A stretch of 64,000 nt of DNA, taken from positions 33,418,001 through 33,482,000 of the forward strand of contig OU612065.1 of NCBI GenBank assembly GCA_914767715.1. Direction: 5' to 3'. The DNA comes from Membranipora membranacea. Taxonomy: Eukaryota; Bryozoa; Gymnolaemata; Cheilostomatida; Membraniporidae. Below are positions 47,217-58,774 of this stretch, piece by piece. Under the pieces are notes generated by a model that saw only the letters and a program-made list of their open reading frames with translations, ran no database searches and was not told where the DNA came from. The first letter of the stretch is position 1. Every line of letters begins with the position of its first letter. Both the position numbers and the translations under genes were made by a program.

Positions 47217-49478
47217 TTAAACTGTGACAATCAAGAAGCAGGTCATCACCTCAACAACAATAGGGTGCATTATCTGGTCAACAATTCTGAGTGGCAATAT
47301 AATTGTAGAAGATCGGGAATTTGATCCTGGCAATTTCAGCCTAGCCACCTCATAATCCGCTTTGAATATCGGATTTTGGTCTTGGGTATTCAGTAGCAAA
47401 AATGAGAATAAAATGATTAACCAAACAGGCCACCTAGGGAATTGATATCGGCGTTCAAATTTTCTATTGGTGGTGACACTGTAATTCTCAAGTAAGTCAT
47501 TTCCTTGTGGCGTATCAGGTCTTCTTGTAGTGTCCGTAATGGCAGTTGATAGCAAACAGTCATGAATGGTCATATTGTCAAAGTCATTATCCAAGTCTTC
47601 AATTTCTAATAGATCAGTATTTTCGTCTTGCCTGTCGCATTCTATGTCAAACCTTAATATCGTGTCCTCACAACCATTCCTATCAGTTTCAACAGTTGTT
47701 GTGAAGCAGTCATAAATTATCATATCGCTAAGGTCATTGTCAGTACAGGGGTCATCAATTCCTAATTGATCAGCATTTTCACCCTGTCTGTCAAAATGTG
47801 AGTCATATCCAAATATCATATCACAACCACTAGTGTCAATACTAAGGTCAGATTCGGATTCCATGTTGTCGTGTCCAAAAATCATGTCATTCTGAATATT
47901 AATGTTTTGATCAGGCACTAGTTGCAGGCTCATTGCATTAAAAACGGCATAATTTTCTAAAATCCCTTCATCATCTGAAGCCCTGCAATCTTGTTCTATT
48001 TCTTCATTAACGGTTACACCTCTATGTGGTAAATTTCTGGGTTCAGACATACCCCTCGAATGATTTATGGCTGTCTGGTTGTTAAATCCTTGGTGGCGAT
48101 TACTATTGAAATTCCTATTATCCGAGTAGCCCCTGTTTTCATTGTTGAAGTTCCTACTGATGGGTCCATTTCTACGTGGGCAGTCCCTAGATATATGATT
48201 AGGTGCCCCACATGAAAAACACGACTGGTTAAACCTACGGTTTTGAGGAGGGCGGTGGTAACGAGGGTTTGAATCCCTCTGGAAAGCTGACACAGAGTTT
48301 GTTGTACCAGCCAACCCCGTTTCGACAGCTGTCGCTGCCTGAAAGAGCTCGCTGAGCGATCTTCCAGCCAGCGGCAACACTGCCTCCTGGATCCTAGGTT
48401 TAAGACCTGTCCTAAAATGAAGGAGAATAAAAGGACTCGTCTCCTCTAGATCGCTTTGAGCAATAGTTTTCCGAAAACGTTCATAATACAATGAAACACT
48501 TTCCTCCACGCCCTGCCTCATTGCTGAGACAGTCATTGCTGTGTGTTCTGATCCCTTTCCAGCCCTGACTCTCAATTTGAGAGCTTGTTTTACTGTATTA
48601 TAATCTGCTCCAGGACTGGATTTAATTATTTCCCTCAGATATGTTGCAGCCAGTTCTTTTACGTATAAACCCATAAGCATTACATATTGATTGGATGGTA
48701 CTTCATGTAATTTACAGCATATCTCAAACTGTGCTAAAAATGTTTCAAAATCTTCATCGGATTTGCCGCCATATCTGAGGTTAAATTTCACCCAGTCTTT
48801 CATACCTGAAACTCGCCTGTTATCTCCAGTTTCAGTTGTCCTCTGTCCATCATCAGCGTTCCACCTTGGGAGGTTAAGTTCCTGTAGTCCATAGTCCAGT
48901 TTGTCCGTCCATTTTCCAGTGTTTGATCTAGATACTCGCAGCGAGCTCCTCACATCCTGCTGTTCGCTGAGTACTGTTTTCAGAAGTTCCTGTGTCTCAC
49001 CCATCATTTTTCTAAACTCTTCCCCATCACTCCTGGCTCTCCTTGTTATGCTCTTGAGCAGGTCTTTAATCTGGTCATTTTCCTGTTCCAGTCTTGTTAA
49101 TTTTGTCCTCAACTCATCTTGTTGCTCGTGTTGCCGATCCATTTGATCCTTTATATATGCATTGAATGTTTCATCTCTGGCCTTGATTCTGCTGACCAGT
49201 CTGTCATTGTGTTCATTTACTTGCTTCGTTAACTTACTCTTGAATTCTTCAAAAAGAATATAGGTTGTCTGGTTTTCGGCTGCAGCTTCCTCTGCTCGCC
49301 TCTCGAATGCCTCAGTTCGCGTGCGGTCAGCATTCCATAATTCCTGCACTTCACTTTCCAATTGTGCGATGAGATCATATGCCTTCATAGTCTCCGGGGC
49401 CACATCAGTCACTTGCCCCACTCCTGTCTCTTCCGTCAATTCTTGTTGAGCTGCAGCTCCGTCGTCCTTGCTGCTCAT
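47217..49478 (-). CDS. gag-like protein of an LTR-type retroelement, no pol
   Basis: The minus-strand frame is open for 753 codons from the first ATG (49476-49478, MSSKDDGAAAQ); seven more codons are open upstream without ATG. Residues from about 35 to 190 are rich in Glu, Gln, Arg and Leu and should form a coiled coil. A capsid-like helical region follows (WVKFNLRYGGKSDEDFETFL, then YYERFRKTIAQSD and HFRTGLKPRIQEAVLPL), typical of Metaviridae-type Gag. A zinc knuckle of the form CX2CX4HX4C comes next. The C-terminal part is acidic with repeated Asp-rich blocks and a hydrophobic segment (WPVWLIILFSFLLL). No protease, reverse transcriptase or integrase is found before or after it. The uninterrupted frame suggests a young non-autonomous element or a retained gag. 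Confidence 0.75.
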   Translation of the reverse strand: MSSKDDGAAAQQELTEETGVGQVTDVAPETMKAYDLIAQLESEVQELWNADRTRTEAFERRAEEAAAENQTTYILFEEFKSKLTKQVNEHNDRLVSRIKARDETFNAYIKDQMDRQHEQQDELRTKLTRLEQENDQIKDLLKSITRRARSDGEEFRKMMGETQELLKTVLSEQQDVRSSLRVSRSNTGKWTDKLDYGLQELNLPRWNADDGQRTTETGDNRRVSGMKDWVKFNLRYGGKSDEDFETFLAQFEICCKLHEVPSNQYVMLMGLYVKELAATYLREIIKSSPGADYNTVKQALKLRVRAGKGSEHTAMTVSAMRQGVEESVSLYYERFRKTIAQSDLEETSPFILLHFRTGLKPRIQEAVLPLAGRSLSELFQAATAVETGLAGTTNSVSAFQRDSNPRYHRPPQNRRFNQSCFSCGAPNHISRDCPRRNGPISRNFNNENRGYSDNRNFNSNRHQGFNNQTAINHSRGMSEPRNLPHRGVTVNEEIEQDCRASDDEGILENYAVFNAMSLQLVPDQNINIQNDMIFGHDNMESESDLSIDTSGCDMIFGYDSHFDRQGENADQLGIDDPCTDNDLSDMIIYDCFTTTVETDRNGCEDTILRFDIECDRQDENTDLLEIEDLDNDFDNMTIHDCLLSTAITDTTRRPDTPQGNDLLENYSVTTNRKFERRYQFPRWPVWLIILFSFLLLNTQDQNPIFKADYEVARLKLPGSNSRSSTIILPLRIVDQIMHPIVVEVMTCFLIVTV

Positions 49479-49533
49479 TCTGGCACACTCCTTCACCACT
49501 CAGGTACGTTGAATATACCCTACTCGAAGCGAC

Positions 49534-49895
49534 AAATGTGACGGCACTTAACCAGTGTGCCAATCACCAGTGGTGAAGATAAGACAATATATGTGCATAA
49601 CTAAACTGTATTTTCTCTCTCAGTTAATACCAACTAAACAAGTTAAAAACCATCTCTTATATAGCAAACAAAAGGATATGAAAATAGGATATCATGTGAT
49701 GTCCATTAAATTATAAAAAGCAGGCAATAGTAAAGCGATTAATAATTAGTTCGCACCCAACAGAAACGGCAAAGCACGACCACACACACCAGGATACAGT
49801 CCATTAGTTAATCATTGTTTATTGTTATTAATGTGTATTTGAATATAATTATTTCTGCCACTGGAAGTGAAATAGGAAAGTATTATTATTATGGC
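49534..49895. repeat. distal remnant of the fourth GNL3L monomer
   Basis: Matches 42336-42690 of monomer 1 almost base for base, starting tgtgacggcacttaaccagt and ending attattattatggc. It contains only non-coding DNA beyond the first bases of the upstream exon. Confidence 0.9.
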
Positions 49896-50036
49896 ATTCC
49901 CAGTGACAGCCAGATGGTTCTTTGTGACAACCTGATACGTGATAGGTGATGGCTGTCACACAATCTTTAAACATTAGAATCTGTGAAACACAAGAAAAGT
50001 CTTACTGAATAAATCAAATGTACAAGTTTCTAGAAA

Positions 50037-50265
50037 AAAATATATAATGCCATTGCCATAATGCCATGGCCATAATGCCGTAGGCCATAACACCACTGCA
50101 CAATATACCAATGCCAAAATACCAGTTGTACAAAACGCCAGTTGTGTCAAAATACCAGTGGATATAAAGCCAGATTGGACATAATACCATTTGGGACAAC
50201 ATACCAGTTCCTAAAATACCATTGCCATAATGCCAAAATATGTAACTAAAGGAGATCAAGCCACA
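50037..50265. repeat. degenerate short tandem repeat
   Basis: Irregular repetition of ataatgccat, ataccagttg and ataccattg-like words about every 10-22 bases. No coding content. Confidence 0.7.
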
Positions 50266-50315
50266 ATGTATTTTTTTTTGTGTTAGTTGTATTACAGCTG
50301 CGAGTTGCTTGTTGA

Positions 50316-50420
50316 GAGTAGGAGGTGGCTCAGCTGCTTAGAGCCGTCCCCTTCACTGCGCAAGTCATAAAGTTTCTTCGTTCAATTTCAATGATATCTG
50401 GGGGTTGTTGGGATCCACAA
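50316..50420 (+). mobile_element. tRNA-derived SINE head (candidate)
   Basis: TGGCTCAGCTGCTTAGAGCC fits a Pol III A box and D-arm, and CGTTCAATTTC about 50 nt later is close to a B box, with one mismatch. There is no clean cloverleaf, so it is a tRNA relic and not a tRNA gene. Confidence 0.45.
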
Positions 50421-50461
50421 ACTGAGAGCTAGAGAATTGTAACAAATATTTCCCAACTATT

Positions 50462-51336
50462 CTCTAGAACAGCTGTGGGCAACCTGCGGCCTTTTTGCCA
50501 GTGCGGCCTAATGGGTAATCTTATGCGGCCTAATTGTAGCCTTATGTCCTTGAAAATCATACACTCAAGTTTTAACTGTCATGTGAATGTCCAAGTATGC
50601 ATTACCCTCGTCAAGCACAATTCATTGTTGGGATATCAAAATATTGCATTCTGTATTTACCATGCGTTAAGTTACTTACTTGCTAGCAACTCAAGGAAAT
50701 TCCCTATTCTACACAAAAGCATCATAAATGTACTGGCGCCAACTACTCTTTCACAAGCTTCCATTTGAATAAATACCCCAAACAGTGAAGACATCGTCGT
50801 TATATTGTGAGAGAAAAGCAATTTAATCAATTCTTTCACCTTTGGTTAATATTTCAACTACAAACTGTTTTGCAAAGCTGTCATTTTGAGCAAGAATGGA
50901 AAAGTTGTTCTATCAAAAATTTGACATTGTTACAAGTGCGTCAGCATTTTGCCTGAAACGTTCCAGATGACAAGTTCCTTGACAAGTATGCAAATATTTA
51001 CTGCACTTCTTGAGCGCTCATCCTGCCCTTTGTCTACTGCTCGAAACACTGGGAAACAGCCACGTACACAACCGTTTCCCAGACACAAAAATTCAGTAGT
51101 GAGATAAACAAGATAAAGCTAAACTGATGCAGTTGAAAAATCTGATGCTTATTGCAACATAACAATAACATTTTTATTGACATGTAAATCTGCTTTAGTT
51201 TGTATAAAATGCACAGTGCGAAATTATACCTCGTGTTACAAGTTTGTGCCGGAAAAATATGTTGCGGCCTTTTCTGTTGATTCTGCATAAAATGCTGTCT
51301 TCTTCAAAAAAAAGGTTGCCCACCCATGATCTAGAG
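50462..51336. mobile_element. non-autonomous hAT element, about 860 bp
   Basis: Element 50470-51328. Left end CAGCTGTGGGCAACCTGCGG; right end is the complement of CATGGGTGGGCAACCTTTTT. Flanking octamers ctctagaa and atctagag agree at six of eight positions. GTGGGCAACCTGCGGCC termini are characteristic of Charlie-type hAT elements. Subterminal GCGGCCTAAT is repeated. No transposase frame. Confidence 0.8.
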
Positions 51337-51800
51337 TCTAGACCATGATGGTGATCAGAGCATTTCCGTAGCTGATAAATTTAATAATTCTTTTCATCAA
51401 TGTTGGTAATAATCTGGCCGAAAGTCTTCGAATCAACGCAACTATATGTTCTAAATATTTTCCTAAAATTTATATACTCTTGTTGCAGCTGAATTCTCTT
51501 ATACTGAAACTGAGTCCACTGTCAACCTGAAAGTCATTGAATATATCAACATGCAAGCACTAAACGATAATAGTTAATCCCTGGCACCACTTATAACCTA
51601 CTTAGCCAACCTGATGGTAAAAACCTCGATTCTCCCTAAGTGCTTAAAAATTGCTTGCGTAAAGCTGACTTTTAATAAGGGAGATGAGAGTAGATGTAAT
51701 AATTACAGGCCCATTTCAATTTTAAATTCAAAATCAAAGTTTCGGAAAAACTCCTCTCCACGCAAAGCAAATGAGAGCGTATTCGGGGTGAAGAGAATTA
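51337..51800 (+). pseudogene. decayed LINE reverse-transcriptase fragment
   Basis: The plus frame around 51610-51740 reads LPKCLKIACVKLTFNKGDES, then CNNYRPISIL. This is the W/LK.A.V.P.FKKGD....NYRPISLL signature at the N-terminal side of non-LTR reverse transcriptases. Stops surround it. It ends where the tRNA-like unit begins. Confidence 0.75.
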
Positions 51801-52450
51801 CTCATTTGGCTTAGATGGACGCGCAGTACAACTGGTAAATTCCGAGGCCCGAGTTCAAATCCCGGTGAACACAGTTTTTTTTTTACATATCATCCCTTCA
51901 CTACTTGGTGGTTTATACCACAATAATAACATGTTTGTTGCGCGGGAGGCCCGAGTTCAAGTCCCGGTGAAAACAGATTTTTTTACATCTCATTTATTCA
52001 CTACTTGGTGGTTTATACCACAATTATAACACGTTTGTTCCGCGAGAGGCTGAGTTCAAATCCCCGTGAAGAGAGTTTTTTTTTACATATCATCCCTTCA
52101 CTACTGGGTGGTTTATAACACAATTATAACATGTTTGTTGCGCGAGACGCCCGAGTTCAAATCCCGATGAAGACAGATTTTTTTTTACATATCATATCTT
52201 TCACTACTTGGTGGTTTATACCACAATTATAACATGTTTGTTGCGCGGGAAGCCCGAGTTCAAATCCCGGTGAAGACAGATTTTTTTTACATATCATCTC
52301 TTTCACTACTTGTTGGATTATACCACAGTTATAACATGTTTGTTGCGCGGGAGGCCCGAGTTCAAATCCCGGTGAAGACAGTTTTTTTTACATATCATCC
52401 CTTCACTACTTGGTGGTTTATACCACAATAATAACATGTTTGTTGCGCGA
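51800..52450 (+). repeat. tRNA-like head followed by the 102-bp satellite, second array
   Basis: 51807-51818 (TGGCTTAGATGG) fits an A box and 51853-51861 (GTTCAAATC) a B box; a run of nine T follows. After this first unit come about five and a half satellite units, each repeating the B-box half and T-run but not the A box. The satellite may thus have grown from the 3' half of a tRNA-like Pol III unit. No proper anticodon arm is seen. Confidence 0.6.
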
Positions 52451-54185
52451 TAGATCTTTATATCTTAAGAGGCAGCTTCTCCAAAAAAGCGTAATAATCA
52501 TGATCTTTGACAAGGAAACCATCCCTGATGCACTATCACCGCCTTATTGCCTGTGAATGTTTGATGTCGTCTATAATAGAATAGATGTCGGTCTCTTAAT
52601 TGAACTCAAAAATTCAATTCAGGTAGTGGTATGCCATAGCCCTCAAGGGGATCCCAACCACTATAAAAAAAGGGAAAGGCGCCTTGATGTCTACCCCTTG
52701 GGTGGTGCGGAAAAGACATAAAATGTGATTATTGACATATGAAAGAAAAGCACTGTCGGAACCTGGCTGCTTTCCCGGTGTGCTACAGTCAGTTGATCCT
52801 GCCAGAAATCTTAATGAGTTACAAGATTTTAAAAGACTATATTTTTACTGGAGTTTTATAGAGCAGTTGTCTTAGAATGCAACAACAGCCCCTACTGTTG
52901 TTCATTATTATCCATCGTATTCGGGATACTTTGAACAAGACTGCTAGATGTAGAATCGTATGTTGAAAGAATTCCTGATACCTGAAGCTGGTTCATATTA
53001 CCTCAGCCAGCCCATTCTGAAAAGCAAGACAAACTATTAATTTTTCATTATTCAATCAAATCAAGGAAATACATAAAACTGTGGACTTGTTATTTGAAGT
53101 GATACCATATGCGTATTGCTATATATGAGATCTCAAATTTTGTTTGGTTTTGTTGTTTTGTTAATCCAAAATGCTGATAAAAGACTGTTATTGGGAAACG
53201 TTAGGGAAATATTAGAGGATTTCCATTGCATTGTTTTACTGGCTTTACTCATTTCCAATGATAACTGAGAATTCCAGCTTATAACATTCATTACTTGAGT
53301 ACACAAATAAGAAAGTAGAAAAATTCCACAACGAATGAAGGAATTGAGATGTGGGCTGTATGCTTATATGCATCACACTTCGCAGCAAGGAAGCCTTAGA
53401 ACAGGAGCTATGTAGGGACATGTTCCACTGAATGAAAATTGATTGTTAATAATCAATGTAAAATCCTAGGCAGCACTCAACTGTGTATGGGAGTTTGTAA
53501 CTTTGGTTTTCCAACAATGAAAAGCTTACATCAGCATTTGAAATCAATGTATAGGTATTGATTCCATGATTTCAAAATTTGAAATCATGAATCATCAGCA
53601 TTTGAAATCATTTGAAATCATCAGCTTTTCTATTGTTGGAAAACCAAAGTTTGCCTTGTGACATTGAATGTTGAGCTTTTCGCTGTGTTCTTGTGAAGAG
53701 AATTAGAGTTAAAAGTACATTAGGAGTAAGAAATTGCCACAATTTGACCTTGGTTTAATTTTATTATTATACAGCTCTGACATAATGTACTTGACAAACT
53801 GCTTTTAAAAAAATGGTATAGGTAGGTAGATTCCAGGCAAATTGCCTAGCCCGTCGGGTTTCGGGACCTATGTCAGGCATAAGTACGAACAAAACAGACA
53901 CATGTCATGCTGAATGACATTAATATATATAACAGCCTTTAACCTTTAACTGTCTGAGAGATCCACTTAGAAACCTTGTCAGGTAGGTGAGGATCAAGAA
54001 TGTCTGAAACTGTCCTCAAATGAGGATTCTATTATCGAGGCTGAAGTCTAACCAGTGATGCGTAACTTTTCTAGCAACAAAGACGACTGAGCACTGCTAT
54101 GGTTGTGCTTTATACAATGAGACCGATTTCTAGTTTAAAAGTCTCTGTCAAGCTGTACCCTTTTGCTCCAAGTGATTTGAGCGCT
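52451..54185. repeat. duplicon R, copy 1
   Basis: Starts TAGATCTTTATATCTTAAGA and matches 58775 to about 60246 and 61328-62975 with substitutions and small indels. It contains AGGGAAAGGCGCCTTGATGT, the 18S-like word (here TTGATCCTGCCAG, shortened), CCTAGGCAGCACTCAACTGT and a LINE/SINE-like tail. No exon recognised except the GNL3L last exon just beyond its end. Confidence 0.85.
53820..53960 (-). mobile_element. retroposon 3' end with GGTA microsatellite
   Basis: Read on minus: GTTCGTACTTATGCCTGACA, then GGTCCCGAAACCC, then GGCAATTTGCCTGGAATCTA and (CCTA)n. A conserved tail ending in a short microsatellite is typical of LINE/SINE 3' ends. Copies at about 60140-60240 and 62600-62710 travel with duplicon R. 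Confidence 0.5.
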
Positions 54186-56512
54186 CTAATCTCCCAATCC
54201 ATCTAAAGCTGTGTCCATAGCTGATGTCAGTTCGTCTGATATTTTTTCTGTGAAACACAAAGACAACAGGTAAATTGTTAGTGCAATCAAATGACACAAA
54301 TGGGCACAAGCTCATAATACTTAGCCTTGGTACGCGGCTACCTTTTTTTACTCCCAAATCAAAAAAGTAGCCGCGTAACAAGGCTACATAATACTGCCTA
54401 CACAATTTATCTTGATATTCAATCAAAAAATTTTCAGATCCTACCCACCAAACTATAGTAACCAAATTCCCTGCTTGGCTTTCTTGACTGACATTGATCA
54501 GCTGGCCTGATACTAAAACAAGTCAATAATATGGCCAGATGTAGTAGAACATTTATAATCATGTATATAAGAAGTGATTTTATTATTCAGTCATTGAATT
54601 ACCAGCTCGTCTTCTCTGCTTCTTGACTTTCTTGTACTCTTTTTTCTTGTTCTTGTTGAGCGCCATATCATCAGGTGTTGCAGGTGATCGAGCTGCTTGA
54701 GCTATAGTTAGTCGAGTTTTACGTCGTGGAGTCGGGTCAGACATCACCACGTCCTCTAATACAACTTTCTTTTGACCCTGAAAATCAACAACAGTCAAGG
54801 TCAACGCAGACGGTGATAATAAAGTGATGCTAGGTGCTGAATTGATAATTTTTTGTCAATAATGGTAGTCGTAGACAGGCTAGAGTACTTGCAAACAACT
54901 AATTATACAACATGATGTCATCAGCCCTATAACATGGGAGAAAAATGCCGGAGTAATCCAACACATGACAAGTAAATGTATAGACAGTAATAGCAAAGCT
55001 GCGAAATAAAACTAAGAGTTTTTCTTACCTTGGAGGATTAATGTATTTGCAGGAGTAAAATTTTGCTTTTTGAACACAGTGGTAACTAAAATTGTGCAAA
55101 AAACTAGCGTAACTTTATTACACTAGTTAATTTTCTCCCCTCTCCGATATGTACCGAAGTAATATAAAGAGGTCCAACATTAGATCTCCTAAGCTAAAAG
55201 ACAGTTCCTAACTCGGGTTTTGGCGTGTCCTCCTCCTCCTCCTCACCATCTGATGACACCGCCTAAGCATCTCCGCTGGTGGTGCTCTCAGATTGATCTG
55301 CGAGTTCTGTTCCCTCTGTGAACCCTTCGCTGTCCACCACCATAGCATTACCTATGTGTGACTTCAACCCTACAATATAGCAAAGAAACCTGCTGTCAAG
55401 TCATGTAAGAAAGTAGGTGGGCCGGGTTAAACAACACATTAAGCATAGGACAGGAATTGTTTCCTTTTCCTGTGTTGTGGCCTTATTTGAGCATGCATGA
55501 TACCATGAATTTTTTTAATTCAAACAATTCACTTTTTATTGTGCATTTAGTTGAGGTACAAACGCCTTTTTGCAAGGGGAAAAATCACAAATTCGCCAAC
55601 CAATATAGCAGCAGATAAATGATTCATGATCTAGGATAACGCTACCTTTAATATCCTCTTTCTCATCACTTGTGAGAGCCTCAATATCAAACTCTGCTGA
55701 TAGTTCAGTGATAATCTGAGCACTTAGATGAGATGGTAGGGTGTGCTGCTCTGGTGGCTGTGTGTAATATGTGATCTTACCGCTGTAATAATTATAATGT
55801 AAGGTTATATTTACACAGAGAGTATACAGGATCAAAGCAGTAATCTTCAATCCTTCTCGCTATACCACAGTGTTTTCATGGTAAATGCCTTCAACTGGGA
55901 CCTTATTTGCGCCCATAAGAGTCAAAGCTTTAAAATGTATAACAATGACTGTATTCATGACCCAGATAAATCAATGAGATAATAGCTACAAAACAGATAT
56001 AATATTCTAAAATAAAAAGAAAGTTTAATCAATCAGGTCTACAGCTATCCAAACTAAATAAACTGTGAAGGCCTTCAAAGTTAGTCAATGCAAATTAAGC
56101 AAATCATGAAATTTTATTTATTTCCGTATCAAAGGACGTTGAGTAATCACCTGCTTTATGAGCTCAAACGTTGCCTAGGTCAATAGTAGTAAAAATTTTG
56201 TATTGTCCATACTTCCAGCTTGGAGTGTAGTTGATAATTAAATGCTACTACCATCAACCTGGGTAACCCTTGAGCACTAGTAATTTCCATGTTATTCCGT
56301 CTACCTCCCTCACCTTATATTGCATCATCATCTGATCCTTACGTCAGCGACTGAGTATAATCTCTACTGGCGCTGCCGGGTCATCGATCTGCTCCACTTT
56401 AACGGCGTTACGTGATATGGTGTGCGCTGACGTCTCATCTCCTGTCGCCATGACGATACCGGGTGAGTCGAGTAAACGTACATTCTTGTCTAACTGTACC
56501 TCCTGCATAGAC
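54186..56512 (-). pseudogene. GNL3L-like copy with the true last exon, but with stops
   Basis: Exons in transcription order: 56343-56512 (..[20 protein letters not shown].., the DxPG G3 region of the permuted GTPase domain), 55646-55782, about 55212-55369, 55029-55065, 54603-54836 and the last exon 54186-54247. The last exon joins in phase after KKQRRRA to give EKISDELTSAMDTALDGLGD and a stop, just like the KRADKIASKLSDS.. end of GNL3L proteins. Defects: TGA near the end of the G3 exon, TAG in the acidic exon (55263-55265), loss of the GT donor of that exon (now TT), and no copy of the exon that encodes [10 protein letters not shown]. It is therefore a pseudogene, but it shows where the real protein ends. 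Confidence 0.75.
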
Positions 56513-56589
56513 CTGGATAATTGTCAGAATAACCCATAATAACCTATAATAGACTATAATACTAGACAAAGATATGTGATCCAATGGAG

Positions 56590-57250
56590 CGATAATCTTT
56601 AGGATCAGTCGGCTCGATCACAGCGCAAGTGGCCCAGGTTCAATTCCCGGTTGAGACCATAAAAGAGCAAAGGGGTGAATGTGGATAATAATGTATTTTT
56701 ACATATACCACAATTATAACATGCTTATGATACACGAGAGGCCCTATTCGAATCCCGATGAAGACAGATTTTTTTTTACATTTATAATATCTTTCACTAC
56801 TTGGTGGTTTATACCACAATTATAACATGTTTGTTCCGCGAGAGGCCCGAGTTCAAATCCCTGTAAAGACAGTTTTTTTACATATCATCCCTTCACTACT
56901 AGGTGGTTTATAACACAATTATAACATGTTTGTTGCGCGAGAGGCCCGAGTTCAAATCCCGGTGAAAACTGATTTTTTTAAACATATCATCTCTTTCACT
57001 ACTTGGTGGTTTATATACCACAATTATAACATGCTTGTGATACGCGAGAGGCCCGAGTTCAAATCCCGGTGAAGACAGTTTTTTTTTACATATCATCTCT
57101 TTCACTACTTGGTGGTTTATACCACAATTATAACATGCTTGTGATACGCGAGAGGCCCGAGTTCAAATCCCGGTGAAGACAGTTTTTTTTTACATATCAT
57201 CTCTTTCACTACTTGGTGGTTTATACCACAATTATAAAATGTTTGTTGCG
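56590..57250. repeat. tRNA-like fragment and third satellite array
   Basis: 56620-56665 (AGTGGCCCAGGTTCAATTCC followed by CGG) resembles the 3' half of a tRNA, with a weak A-box-like TAGGATCAGTCGG before it. From about 56690 come five satellite units of the 102-bp family, some with the GATACGCGAGAGGCCCGAG variant. Confidence 0.7.
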
Positions 57251-58774
57251 CTATATCCTAAGGCTGTACTCACTGAAAATATTTGATGGGGAGTTCTGCC
57301 ACCTAATAGGTCAACGATACTCAGGTTGTCTTCCTCATAGGTTGCATGGAAAGGACAGCCATCTTAGTTTGCACTTGTAATGATATCGCCAATTGGTCAA
57401 CCATCGTAAACTCAATCGACAACCTGAGTGTCTATCATCCACACCCCTGAAGTTTTGTGGCATTTATGATCGCGGCATTTCTAGTTAATTGATGTGCTTC
57501 AGTCAAAACAGGCTACCAAATCTCTGAGGTGTTGAATATTTATTGATGAACTAAAGATTTCACAGTGTGTGATCATTGATGAAAAAAGTCAATGTGATTA
57601 TTGTCATATGAAAGAAAAGCATTGTCGGAACCCCGTCATGGCCCGCCTTCCTGGCCGCTTTCTCGGTGTGCTATAGGCAGTCTGGTTGATCATTGATGAA
57701 AAAAGTCAAGGGATCCATTTGTTCTGTTGCTTGATATTCAAACATTGGCCCTGAACACCATATTGGCAGTGTTTCCTTATACTTACCACTTTGGGAAAGT
57801 GTGGCGTTAACAGATACCCCTACAAATATATAATCTACCTGTCAATCAGGAATACCCAGTCCGTGGGGGATTTGTCAATGCTGGGTACATGTGTCACCCT
57901 TCTAAGAAGTCATTGAGGGCACCCAATGCCTAAGATTATTTCTTATGAAAGGAAAGAGGATCTCCCTATTATACTTAACCAAAGATCCTTGTGAACCATG
58001 TATCAACACCAAAGGTAAAGGCCCTGAGCACCATATTCGCAGTGTTTCCTTTTACTAACCACTTTGGGAAAGCGTGGCGTTGACAGATACCCCTACAAAT
58101 ATATAATCTACCTGTCAATCAGGAATACTCAGTCCGTGGGGGTTTTGTCAATGCTGGGTACATGTGTCACCCTCCTAAGTCATTGAGGGCACCCAATGCC
58201 TAAGATTATTTCTTATGAAAGGAAAGAGGATCTCCCTATTATACTTAACCAAAGATCCTTGTGAACTATGTATCAACACAAAAGGTAAAGGAAACATGTA
58301 GAAATGGTGAGAACCGATATCAGTTATATATACTAGTCAACAATGTCCTATCTATTGATCAATAAACATGCCAGTGGCAGGTGAGTCAGGGTCCAACTCT
58401 GCCTATCAAGCAATATTAAGAGTATACCTTCACATTATAGTATCGGAGATTGCAAGCACTAAAATCTTGGTTCATCAATAATTATGCAAACACATCAGGA
58501 TTTTGATTTCCTTTTATCCATTACATAAAACTATTTCAATCAAAGCAGATTGGTCCTACACATTTGTGTAAACCAGTAGCCTGTGCCTTGAGCAATCATA
58601 TCTTGAACTACAACTTTTCTCTCTATATCCTACTTCGTGAGTGAAATATTCCAACCATAGACTGAGACCGTCATCGAACAAGTGTTTGCTTTAGGTCATA
58701 CCTTTATTGAAACCAACTTGCACTGAGATATGATTGGTTCAACCAAATGTGAAAGGAATTTAATGATTGTGGAT
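57251..58774. repeat. duplicon Q, first two copies (rearranged)
   Basis: 57251-57842 repeats 40089-40550. Two copies of the AGGAATAC(C/T)CAGTCCGTGGG block (57848 and 58121) are each followed by CACCCAATGCCTAAGATTAT, about 273 bp apart. The rest, to 58774, recurs at 60560-61327 and from 63542. No gene seen; a 22-codon frame MPKIISYERKEDL repeats with the unit. Confidence 0.75.

Larger units (their letters stand above)
45693..49533 (-). mobile_element. gag-bearing retroelement inserted in the GNL3L array
   Basis: This 3.8-kb block separates two parts of one monomer, with about 190 bp of the monomer (including its exon) missing at the break. It carries a gag-like frame on minus, two 15-bp minisatellites and about 600 bp of non-coding DNA at its left end. 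About 95 bp at the left (45693-45787) resemble 49837-49963 on the right flank, with ATTCCCAGTGACAGCC and ACCTGATACGTGATAGGTGA shared. I cannot define LTRs, a primer-binding site or any pol gene. Only about 55 bp lie between the first gag ATG and the monomer DNA, so the 5' end looks truncated. Confidence 0.6.

Noticed and set aside
47217-49533. Complete LTR retrotransposon
   Set aside because: No pol domains, no matching LTR pair and no primer-binding site could be identified.
52990-53040. 15-nt microexon on minus in duplicon R (AATGGGCTGGCTGAG)
   Set aside because: Flanked by ag and gt, but with no neighbouring exons in phase and no family match.
56620-56665. Functional tRNA gene
   Set aside because: B-box half is good, but acceptor and anticodon stems do not pair; treated as a tRNA-like repeat.
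58190-58262. MPKIISYERKEDL short frame repeated with duplicon Q
   Set aside because: Conservation follows the duplication itself; there is no sign of coding beyond 22 codons.
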